From a candidate division Zixibacteria bacterium 4484_93 (GTDB lineage Bacteria; UBP14; UBA6098; 4484-93): a stretch of 5,137 nucleotides of DNA. The notes below the pieces were generated by a model, which was not told the DNA's origin, did no database searches, and was given only the letters and a program-made list of their open reading frames with translations. Below are positions 1 to 5,137 of the stretch, piece after piece. The stretch spans positions 1 through 5,137 of the forward strand of contig NATO01000108.1 of NCBI GenBank assembly GCA_002085385.1, given 5' to 3'. Both the position numbers and the translations under genes were made by a program. Each line of letters opens with the position of its first letter. Position 1 is the first letter of the stretch.

Positions 1-49
1 TTGCGATCCTCTCTAATGCCGAGAGGCTGAACGGCTCGATTTCCTTCAT
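1..49 (-). CDS. 5' end of an unidentified protein gene, cut by the left edge
   Basis: Reading the minus strand from the ATG at 49-47 gives MKEIEPFSLSALERIA, after which the window ends; there is no stop codon. The start is supported by a good ribosome-binding site, GAGG at 60-57, seven bases upstream of the ATG, and by the AT-rich non-coding leader before it. The gene points the same way as the zinc-ribbon gene at 251-433 but is separated from it by about 200 bases that hold a promoter candidate, so it is probably transcribed on its own. Sixteen residues are too few to name a family. No signal peptide is apparent: the start is acidic and mixed, not positively charged then hydrophobic. The existence of the gene is fairly secure; its function is unknown. 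Confidence 0.65.
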   Translation of the reverse strand, partial: MKEIEPFSLSALERIA

Positions 50-56
50 ACTATTT

Positions 57-60
57 CCTC
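57..60 (-). promoter_or_regulatory. Ribosome-binding site of the left-edge gene
   Basis: GAGG read on the minus strand, seven bases before the ATG at 49-47. It is the main evidence that this short partial frame is a real gene start. It abuts and partly overlaps a 12-bp palindrome at 59-70. Confidence 0.6.
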
Positions 61-70
61 AAAATTTTGA
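59..70. repeat. 12-bp perfect palindrome next to a ribosome-binding site
   Basis: TCAAAATTTTGA is a perfect inverted repeat with no spacer. It covers the first two bases of the GAGG ribosome-binding site of the left-edge gene. A second small inverted repeat, GGCT-TAT-AGCC at 73-83, lies just beyond it in the same leader. These could be operator or RNA-structure elements, but AT-rich palindromes of this size also arise by chance in AT-rich spacers. Confidence 0.35.
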
Positions 71-108
71 TAGGCTTATAGCCGAAGTTGCAGATAACTA
101 TAATATTT

Positions 109-140
109 GCGAACAAGGTTTCGCTTATCCTTCCAATTTG
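109..140 (-). repeat. Direct repeat copy A with LexA-like inverted core
   Basis: This 32-base unit matches 150-181 at 26 of 32 positions. At its left end it has perfect 5-base arms, GCGAA (109-113) and TTCGC (120-124), around a 6-base centre. The core at 110-123, CGAACAAGGTTTCG, matches the CGAAC-N4-GTTCG pattern of Gram-positive LexA (DinR/Cheo) boxes at 9 of 10 fixed positions. It would lie downstream of the predicted transcription start, inside the leader of the left-edge gene. The repeat is seen directly; an operator role is inferred. Confidence 0.55.
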
Positions 141-149
141 GTATGTTAC

Positions 150-181
150 GCGAACAAAGCTTCGTTCATCCTACCAGTTTG
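150..181 (-). repeat. Direct repeat copy B with LexA-like inverted core
   Basis: This is the second copy of the repeat, starting 41 bases after copy A, which is close to four turns of the DNA helix. Its core at 151-164, CGAACAAAGCTTCG, also matches CGAAC-N4-GTTCG at 9 of 10 fixed positions, with the mismatch at the same place as in copy A. The core sits at the predicted transcription start of the promoter at 168-196, and the rest of the unit covers that promoter's -10 hexamer. A protein bound here would block the promoter, as expected of a repressor site. Confidence 0.55.
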
Positions 182-196
182 CTTTAGTTTTGTCAA
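168..196 (-). promoter_or_regulatory. Sigma70-type promoter candidate for the left-edge gene
   Basis: On the minus strand there is a perfect -35 hexamer, TTGACA (196-191), then a 17-base spacer, then a -10 hexamer, TAGGAT (173-168, 4 of 6 consensus bases including the outer ones). The TGG just before it gives an extended -10 (TGn). Transcription would begin near 161 and give a leader of about 110 bases before the ATG at 49. The -10 lies inside repeat copy B. Confidence 0.45.
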
Positions 197-250
197 CTAT
201 AATGCTTTCTTCTTCATATTGCAAGGGAAAACAACTGGCTTAACATTCAG

Positions 251-433
251 TTATCTTCTCCTCGTTTTCTCGAATGCTCGGATGAACTCGAACGATGCCT
301 CAGTGGAAAGCAGAAGCCATTTGCCGCAGGCATCACACCTGATGCTTATCCTGTCCCCCTCGAGCCTCACATAATGAAAGTTCACCCTCCTGCCATCGAA
401 GAGAAGCTCACCGCAACTGCATCGTATCTCCAC
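251..433 (-). CDS. Small zinc-ribbon protein, Com-like (60 aa)
   Basis: The protein has 60 residues. Two cysteine knuckles are visible: C5-S-C7-G near the N-terminus and C33-D-A-C36-G, about 25 residues apart, in the contexts IRCSCGELLF and IRCDACGKWL. This is a four-cysteine zinc ribbon. The CxCG...LLF...I.I.C..CG layout resembles the Com translational regulator of phage Mu and the small chromosomal proteins of that family (known from the family, not checked by search). The C-terminus is charged and ends in three arginines, which could favour nucleic-acid binding. The start is a GTG at 433-431, the first usable start after an in-frame TGA at 466-464, with AAAGGGG ten bases upstream. No signal peptide or membrane segment is seen. 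The gene is divergent from the exonuclease-helicase gene, 46 bases away. The function is unproven; RNA or DNA binding is an inference. No convincing terminator follows the TAA: only a 5-bp stem at 233-252 that overlaps the stop codon. Confidence 0.75.
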   Translation of the reverse strand: MEIRCSCGELLFDGRRVNFHYVRLEGDRISIRCDACGKWLLLSTEASFEFIRAFEKTRRR

Positions 434-461
434 TTGACTTATACCCCTTTTCTGGTATCTT
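434..461 (+). promoter_or_regulatory. Promoter candidate for the exonuclease-helicase gene
   Basis: The -35 candidate is TTGACT (434-439, 5 of 6 consensus bases), followed by a 16-base spacer and TATCTT (456-461, 4 of 6). A TGG before the -10 gives an extended -10. Transcription would start around 468, leaving a leader of only about a dozen bases that still includes the GGAGAGG ribosome-binding site (471-477). No LexA-type palindrome is seen in this spacer. Confidence 0.4.
444..450 (-). promoter_or_regulatory. Ribosome-binding site for the GTG-started zinc-ribbon gene
   Basis: AAAGGGG on the minus strand, ten bases before the GTG at 433-431. The spacing is slightly long, but no other usable start lies between this site and the upstream in-frame stop, so it supports the GTG start. 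Confidence 0.45.
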
Positions 462-485
462 AATCATATCGGAGAGGAAATGCAA
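457..485 (-). promoter_or_regulatory. Weak promoter candidate for the zinc-ribbon gene
   Basis: The minus strand reads TTGCAT (485-480), a 17-base spacer, then TAAGAT (462-457). An alternative -10 is TATGAT (468-463, 5 of 6 consensus bases) without a good -35. Either would overlap the -10 of the opposing promoter at 456-461, so the two divergent genes probably compete for polymerase. Confidence 0.25.
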
Positions 486-3281
486 ACGATTTTTGACAAC
501 TTCGTCGCCTTTGACCTTGAGACGACCGGACTCGACAGGACAACCGACGAGATAATCGAGATAGGCGCTGTCCGCGTGGAGAACGGAGAGATAAAGGATG
601 TTTTCTCGACGCTCGTCAAGCCGACACGCCCTATCCCGACATTCATCACAACCCTGACAGGGATAACGAACGAGGATGTCAGGGACGCCAGAGGCCTGAA
701 GGATGCAATCGACGATTTTGCCGGTTTCATCGGCGACTCTCCCCTGTGGGCACACAATGCATCGTTTGACGCAGGCTTTCTGGATACCGCATTCATCGAG
801 TGCGGGAAATTCGCCCCAACAAATCAGATATTCGACAGCTACAGATTGTCCAAGATATTCATACCGAGATTGAACGGGCTATCCCTTGGGAATATCGCTA
901 AATTTTTCCTTGTCGAGCAAAAAAGAGCACATCGGGCATCGGATGATGCCGCGACCCTTGCAAAGATTGTCCCAAGGTTGAAAATCTATGCAGCCCGTTT
1001 CCCGGAGGAACTCCTCGATAAACTCGTATCCATCACCGGCAAGTTCGATGCTATGCTATCCGAGGCTATCTATAATCTACTCGAGATAAAACGGGGCAGT
1101 GCATCTCTGCCCGATGTAAAATCCCGTGAGGAGATGCTCATCAATCTCGAGGGTATCCGCGGGGAAAAGGACGATACCGAGCGCAGATTCGAGCTCAGTG
1201 ATGTGCTGAAGCTGTTCGACAACGATGGAGCTATTGCCTCCATCCTGCCCGATTTCAAGAGGCGGGATGTCCAGCTCAAGATGGCAAAAGATGTATATTA
1301 CGCCTTCCAACAGGGTGAATTCCTGCTCATCGAGGCAGGAACGGGAACGGGGAAATCACTTGCATATCTTGTTCCTGCCGTGCTGTTCGCACTGAGCAAG
1401 GGCGAGCGTGTGATTGTCTCAACCAACACGAAAAACCTTCAGGAGCAGCTCTTCTTCAAGGACATCCCGACACTCCAGCAGATAGTTCCGTTCAAATCGA
1501 CGCTCGTCAAGGGAAGAGGAAATTACATCTGCCTCGAGCGGCTCAAAAGAACGGTCGAGAAACTCAATCAACTGACCTCACGCGAGGCAGAGGAACTCGC
1601 CTATACACTCGTCTGGGCGTATGAGACACGCTCGGGGGACATCGCGGAGAATATAAATTTATCCACAGGGAGAATATCACCACTCTGGATGCACATAAAC
1701 GCAGATACCTTAGGCTGCCTCGGTCACAAATGCCCATTCTACGACGATTGTTTCCTCGTGAAGGTCCGCAACGAGCAAAAGGAATCGCAGATTGTCGTTG
1801 TGAACCATTCACTTCTGCTTGCGGATGTTGCCGAGGAGTTCGGGATACTCGGCGGATACAGTTATCTCATAGTTGATGAGGCACACAACCTCGAAAAGGT
1901 AGCAGCAAATTTCCTCGGCGTGCATATCGGTCTGAGGAATTTCAACATCCTGCTCGGCGAACTGTATAAGGAGGAGCCGTTGCCGAGAGGGATTATACAC
2001 AACATATCGGGCAAGCTCCGAAAGGATTATCCTGAGAAGGCAGAGAAATCTATCCAGTTGCTCGCCGAGAGCTCGAAGAAAATACTCACGGCCAGGCGGC
2101 AGTTAAGGCAGTTCTTCACAACGCTTGGAATACTCCTGCAGGATGAGGTCAACTGGCAGAAGAAGCAGTATTCTGTCCGACTACGGATGCTGCAGTCCGA
2201 TAAGCTACACCGCTTTATTATCGAGCGAACAGAAAACATAAAGACCGAGCTTCTCCTTCTATCCGATAAGCTCGCCGAGCTTGTATCGGAGACAAAATAT
2301 TTCGAGGATGATATATTGTCAGAGGAGTATCCGGAGCTTGTCTCTGCGGCAGGAAAATTAAAGGATACAATCGTCGATTTCCTCTTCTTCCGCAAATGCA
2401 GCGAGCCAGAATATGTTTTCTGGGTGGAGACAGGACGCTCGTTCGAGGATGTGACACTTCACGCTGCACCGACAAATGTCGGCGAACTGCTCGATAAGAT
2501 GCTCTACAAGGAGCTGGAAACTGCGGTCTTCACATCCGCCACATTGACCGTCGAAAGAAAATTCACCTACATCAAGGAGAGGCTTGGAATAAACCGCATC
2601 TCACCTGACAGGGTATCGGAGGAGCTTCTCGGCTCACCATACAATTTCAAGGAGAACCTGCTCGTCCTACTCCCCGTCTATAAAAGGGATGATGAGGAGA
2701 CCGACGATTGGATGGCACAGGTTGCACTCGATGTCAGCAGACATTTCCGCAGGGGTTCACTTTTCCTGTTCACCGCATATAATTCACTCTCGAGGGTGCA
2801 TTCGACGCTCGAGAAGGAACTGCCCAAAGAAGGGATAGCCATTCTTGCTCAGGGGGTATCTGGCTCGAGGTATGCCATCTCCAGCCGGTTCAAGGAGAGC
2901 AGGGAGTCAATCCTCCTTGGGACAAACTCATTCTGGGAGGGTGCCGACTTCAAGGGAGAAACACTCGAGGTGCTGTATATCTCCAAACTCCCGTTTGCTG
3001 TCCCGACCGAGCCATACCATCAGGCAATCTGTGAGAAGCTCGAGAACGAGGGGAAAAATTCGTTTCTCGCATACATACTTCCCGAGTGTATCCTCAAATT
3101 CCGCCAGGGACTGGGACGACTTATCCGCCACGAAAACGATGTCGGTGTGGCAATACTGTTCGACAGACGAGTAATCGACAAGCGATATAGCCCAGCTATA
3201 CTCAATTCACTCCCAACGATGGTCATCCCAATATACTCACAGAAGGAGCTCATCATCCGTATGGAGGGACAGTTCAGGTAG
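480..3281 (+). CDS. dinG: DinG-family exonuclease-helicase fusion with Fe-S cluster motif
   Basis: The 933-residue protein joins a DEDDh 3'-5' exonuclease to an XPD/DinG-type superfamily 2 DNA helicase, as in Bacillus-type DinG of similar length. Exonuclease (about 5-170): ExoI FDLETTG (D12, E14), ExoII HNASFD (D97), ExoIII HRASDDA (H151, D156); all catalytic residues are present. Helicase (about 260-930): Q265 upstream, Walker A AGTGTGKS (K292), motif Ia around STNTKNL (314-320), DEAH box 466-469, motif III SAT (686-688), motif V GTNSFWEGAD (814-823), motif VI QGLGRLIR (876-883, arginines R880 and R883). Four cysteines, C351, C413, C418 and C424, match the Fe-S ligands of DinG; the C-x4-C-x5-C spacing equals that of E. 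coli DinG as I recall it. The expected role is cytoplasmic: ATP-driven 5'-3' unwinding of forked DNA, R-loops or similar repair intermediates, with 3'-end trimming. The ATG at 480 follows GGAGAGG (471-477), and the first residues lead straight into the exonuclease fold. It is intact and apparently single-gene. Confidence 0.95.
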   Translation: MQTIFDNFVAFDLETTGLDRTTDEIIEIGAVRVENGEIKDVFSTLVKPTRPIPTFITTLTGITNEDVRDARGLKDAIDDFAGFIGDSPLWAHNASFDAGFLDTAFIECGKFAPTNQIFDSYRLSKIFIPRLNGLSLGNIAKFFLVEQKRAHRASDDAATLAKIVPRLKIYAARFPEELLDKLVSITGKFDAMLSEAIYNLLEIKRGSASLPDVKSREEMLINLEGIRGEKDDTERRFELSDVLKLFDNDGAIASILPDFKRRDVQLKMAKDVYYAFQQGEFLLIEAGTGTGKSLAYLVPAVLFALSKGERVIVSTNTKNLQEQLFFKDIPTLQQIVPFKSTLVKGRGNYICLERLKRTVEKLNQLTSREAEELAYTLVWAYETRSGDIAENINLSTGRISPLWMHINADTLGCLGHKCPFYDDCFLVKVRNEQKESQIVVVNHSLLLADVAEEFGILGGYSYLIVDEAHNLEKVAANFLGVHIGLRNFNILLGELYKEEPLPRGIIHNISGKLRKDYPEKAEKSIQLLAESSKKILTARRQLRQFFTTLGILLQDEVNWQKKQYSVRLRMLQSDKLHRFIIERTENIKTELLLLSDKLAELVSETKYFEDDILSEEYPELVSAAGKLKDTIVDFLFFRKCSEPEYVFWVETGRSFEDVTLHAAPTNVGELLDKMLYKELETAVFTSATLTVERKFTYIKERLGINRISPDRVSEELLGSPYNFKENLLVLLPVYKRDDEETDDWMAQVALDVSRHFRRGSLFLFTAYNSLSRVHSTLEKELPKEGIAILAQGVSGSRYAISSRFKESRESILLGTNSFWEGADFKGETLEVLYISKLPFAVPTEPYHQAICEKLENEGKNSFLAYILPECILKFRQGLGRLIRHENDVGVAILFDRRVIDKRYSPAILNSLPTMVIPIYSQKELIIRMEGQFR

Positions 3282-3486
3282 GGGTATGGTGCATCCTGCC
3301 CACGGTATACATACACACCTCAAAAGGTAAAGGACAAATCTCCGTGAACCGTCAATTTGTTTCTACTGCGTCTTATGAAATCTCCAAATGTTGTGTTCCC
3401 AATAGGTGATTCCATAATTTCTTGAATTCGATTCAATAAGCCTTTATCAATCTGGAAGATTGACACCAAGGGGCTTCTCGATTGGA
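3282..3486. other. Convergent intergenic spacer, no strong terminator
   Basis: This 205-base spacer lies between two converging genes. I see no coding frame of note and no GC-rich stem followed by a T run on either strand. Weak stems are ACCT-CAAA-AGGT (3317-3328) and ACAAAT/ATTTGT (3334-3360, 15-base loop, followed by TT on the plus strand). The better inverted repeats, at 3422-3463, are listed separately. Confidence 0.6.
3422..3463. repeat. Two tight AT-rich hairpins downstream of converging genes
   Basis: TTGAAT-TCG-ATTCAA (3422-3436) is a perfect 6-bp stem with a 3-base loop. TCAATCT-GGA-AGATTGA (3447-3463) is a perfect 7-bp stem with a 3-base loop. Between them ATAA-GCCT-TTAT can also pair. 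The second hairpin lies about 24 bases past the stop of the minus-strand propeller gene. Both are symmetrical, so they would form in transcripts from either side, but neither has a T run. They may be weak bidirectional terminators or mRNA 3'-end stabilisers; the assignment is tentative. Confidence 0.35.
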
Positions 3487-5137
3487 CTAAAACCGTATCG
3501 GGCAGCCGGTCTCGGTTCGCAGAGAATCGAGGAGGATATAAACCGTGTCGCTATCTGTATATCTGCCAGGAACGGTCAAAAACAGGGTATCGCCTGAGAA
3601 TATGAACATCATATCAGATGTGGAAATTGCGGTTGTCTCAGCTGGACTCGATATATGGTGGATAATCCTTCTGGCAAAAACCTGCGTTGTATCTATCCCC
3701 TGAAAACCTGTGGTATCAACTATAGTGAAATAGCAGTTCTGGTCATAACAACTCGTATAGCTGAACCCCCCGGGACAATCAAGTGAAGCTACAATATCCC
3801 TGCAGGGAATAAGATATGCCGAGCAGGAAAGGTTTGTCCCGCGGTTGCCGAAGGAATCGTATCCGGCAACGAAGAATGTTATCGTGTCGGGACGCGAAAT
3901 ATCGGGCATAACAAAAACAAATTCTGAATCGGGATAAACTACTCCCAGAAACTGTTCCTCCTCACCCGGCAAAAACCAGTGAACAGAGCATTGCTCGTCT
4001 ATCTCGAAGGAGTCGATAAGGGAAACTGTGAGCGTTTCCTCATCTCCGACAAAGAATGTATCGGACAGGTCGGGACAATCGGGAAAATCAACAGATACCC
4101 TCGGAGGATATGTATCGAAGCAACCGGTGGTTGCTATTGTGTCGTAGCAGCTCCAGGTGCAGACACGATAGACCCTGTCAAGTGTATGGTCAGCATACCA
4201 GAAGCATTCACCATCGAATGTCAATCCCTCGGGTCCCGTTCCGGCACCGGGGAGAGCAAATGAATCGACCACCTGACCTGTCGTATCGACCTGAAAAAGA
4301 ATGTAGGAAACAACTCCTGTGGCGTTCCGCAGAATCCAGAAACCGCCCATAGCGAATGTCATACCATCGGCGGAGACAGCACCCCAGAAAAGCGAATCCC
4401 CGGAATGATATGTCCTGAATGTATCATCAACAGCAAGCCAGAGTGTCGATGTGTAAGGTGGATACGGGAGAACGCGATAAATATCGCCGTGGGAATCGTT
4501 TATCCAGAGATAGCCATCATACCAGCATATACCCTGCCCCCAGCGTGTTCCTGCCCACAAGGGACCGGAAGAATCGATAATCGTGCAGCTTGTCGGGTCG
4601 ATGACAAACAGCCTCGGGTCACCAACCGGGGGATTGCCTCCCTTCATCATATAAACTGTGTCGTTGTGCCAGCACATATCAGCATAGAGACCGGAGAGTA
4701 TCCCATCGAAGTTGCAGGAGTCGACTATCGCAAAAGCTGTCGGGTCAATCCGGTATATCGAGAGGGAGTCATCGTCACCTGCAATGTTAGTCGAGCGGGA
4801 AACCCAGATATAGCTACCATCGAAGGTTATCCCCTCAGCATCGTGAAGGTCGAACGAGTCGGCAACGATAAGCGTATCCGTGCTCTGATTATAAGCAGAT
4901 AGTCTTATCATAAGCTCGCAGGACTCGATATTCGGAGCATCCCAGCCGATATTCCAGGCGAAGCAATGCTCACCTGAGACAAGCCAGCTGTTGACATTCG
5001 GTGGAGGATACCCTGAAACGGTATCGACTATCCCCCTCGGATAGATGAGCATCGTATCCGTTCCATAAACAGCTGAGGTAAGCGCAACGAGAATACTGTC
5101 ACCATCGGGGTCATCGACACGGTAACAGACAAGGATT
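3487..5137 (-). CDS. Secreted beta-propeller and Ig-like domain protein, 5' end beyond window
   Basis: The frame is open from the right edge to a TAG at 3489-3487. An in-frame ATG at 5052 is internal, because coding continues upstream of it through YRVDDPDGDS. At least 549 residues are in the window; numbering here is from that ATG. Residues -28 to 58 form a beta-sandwich-like module with DPDGDS and a WNIGWDAP signature, seen in Ig/FN3-like modules of secreted proteins. Residues 59-300 are a beta-propeller of five visible units, each opening with a G-(I/L/M)-T/C-F/W-x-G...W-like strand (GITFDGSYIW 74, DMCWHNDTVY 125, GICWYDGYLW 174, GMTFAMGGFW 230, GLTFDGECFW 276), followed by a YRID/FVID/FQVD strand and IVDS/IIDS/VVDS. 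Residues 312-416 and 420-515 look like two Ig-like beta domains. It is rich in Asp, Thr, Tyr and Cys, poor in Lys, and has no membrane segment, which fits an extracellular or cell-surface location. The C-terminus is short (TGCPIRF) with no LPXTG, PEP-CTERM or evident sorting domain. The ligand and role are unknown. Confidence 0.85.
   Translation of the reverse strand, partial: ILVCYRVDDPDGDSILVALTSAVYGTDTMLIYPRGIVDTVSGYPPPNVNSWLVSGEHCFAWNIGWDAPNIESCELMIRLSAYNQSTDTLIVADSFDLHDAEGITFDGSYIWVSRSTNIAGDDDSLSIYRIDPTAFAIVDSCNFDGILSGLYADMCWHNDTVYMMKGGNPPVGDPRLFVIDPTSCTIIDSSGPLWAGTRWGQGICWYDGYLWINDSHGDIYRVLPYPPYTSTLWLAVDDTFRTYHSGDSLFWGAVSADGMTFAMGGFWILRNATGVVSYILFQVDTTGQVVDSFALPGAGTGPEGLTFDGECFWYADHTLDRVYRVCTWSCYDTIATTGCFDTYPPRVSVDFPDCPDLSDTFFVGDEETLTVSLIDSFEIDEQCSVHWFLPGEEEQFLGVVYPDSEFVFVMPDISRPDTITFFVAGYDSFGNRGTNLSCSAYLIPCRDIVASLDCPGGFSYTSCYDQNCYFTIVDTTGFQGIDTTQVFARRIIHHISSPAETTAISTSDMMFIFSGDTLFLTVPGRYTDSDTVYILLDSLRTETGCPIRF

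Noticed and set aside
233..252. AACTG/CAGTT stem as terminator of the zinc-ribbon gene
   Set aside because: The stem is only five base pairs with a ten-base loop, and it overlaps the stop codon.
138..374. Plus-strand frame of 78 codons with hydrophobic stretches
   Set aside because: It starts at a TTG with no ribosome-binding site, runs antisense through the cysteine-conserving zinc-ribbon gene, and crosses the promoter and repeat region.
434..479. LexA/SOS operator directly controlling dinG
   Set aside because: I looked for GAAC-N4-GTTC and CTGT-N8-ACAG patterns in the spacer and found neither. The LexA-like repeats lie about 300 bases away, ahead of a different gene.
408..796. Minus-strand frames opposite the exonuclease domain
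   Set aside because: They are antisense to a strongly supported coding region with all catalytic motifs, and their sequences look like no known family.
2845..3174. Plus-strand 109-codon frame inside the helicase gene
   Set aside because: It overlaps helicase motifs V and VI in another frame, and its Ser/Arg-rich composition is typical of a frame-shifted shadow.
3478..3489. Readthrough or recoding of the TAG ending the propeller gene
   Set aside because: The frame stays open for only 17 codons after the TAG and does not continue the domain pattern, so an ordinary stop is the simpler reading.
4405..4902. Plus-strand 165-codon frame opposite the propeller gene
   Set aside because: It is the longest antisense frame, but the minus-strand reading shows regular propeller repeats in the same interval. 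The antisense frame has no family signature and no clear ribosome-binding site.
1..5137. CRISPR array, tRNA, rRNA, insertion sequence or phage module
   Set aside because: No regularly spaced repeats, cloverleaf, terminal inverted repeats with transposase, or phage structural genes were seen. The Com-like ribbon alone is not evidence of a prophage.

Overview
This window looks like chromosomal DNA of an environmental bacterium. No phage, transposon, CRISPR, rRNA or tRNA signal was seen. Composition is moderate (roughly balanced GC by eye in the genes), with AT-richer spacers at 50-250 and 3282-3486. The extracellular beta-propeller/Ig-like protein on the right resembles, from memory, secreted proteins of uncultured candidate phyla such as WOR-3, Cloacimonadota, Zixibacteria and relatives. 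That placement is an inference and has not been tested by any search.

Layout, left to right. (1) Bases 1-49 hold the first 16 codons of a minus-strand gene that runs off the left edge, with a clear ribosome-binding site. (2) Bases 50-250 are its leader and promoter region. They carry a TTGACA/TAGGAT promoter candidate and two imperfect 32-bp direct repeats, each centred on a CGAA-N6-TTCG inverted repeat that resembles the LexA/SOS box of Gram-positive bacteria. A 12-bp palindrome touches the ribosome-binding site. (3) Bases 251-433 (minus) encode a 60-residue zinc-ribbon protein similar in layout to phage Mu Com. (4) Bases 434-479 form a 46-bp divergent promoter region. (5) Bases 480-3281 (plus) encode a 933-residue DinG-type protein: an N-terminal DEDDh 3'-5' exonuclease fused to an XPD/DinG-type superfamily 2 helicase that keeps all four Fe-S cysteines. 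(6) Bases 3282-3486 are a convergent spacer with small inverted repeats and no convincing terminator. (7) Bases 3487-5137 (minus) encode the C-terminal part of a large secreted protein (beta-propeller plus Ig-like domains), open at the right edge.

How they may work together: the exonuclease-helicase is a DNA repair or recombination enzyme. The divergent zinc ribbon shares its control region and may be co-regulated with it. The propeller protein is convergent and probably unrelated in function. The least ordinary points are the paired LexA-like repeats ahead of the left-edge gene, in the same window as a dinG homologue, and the coexistence of an exonuclease domain and an Fe-S helicase in one chain.
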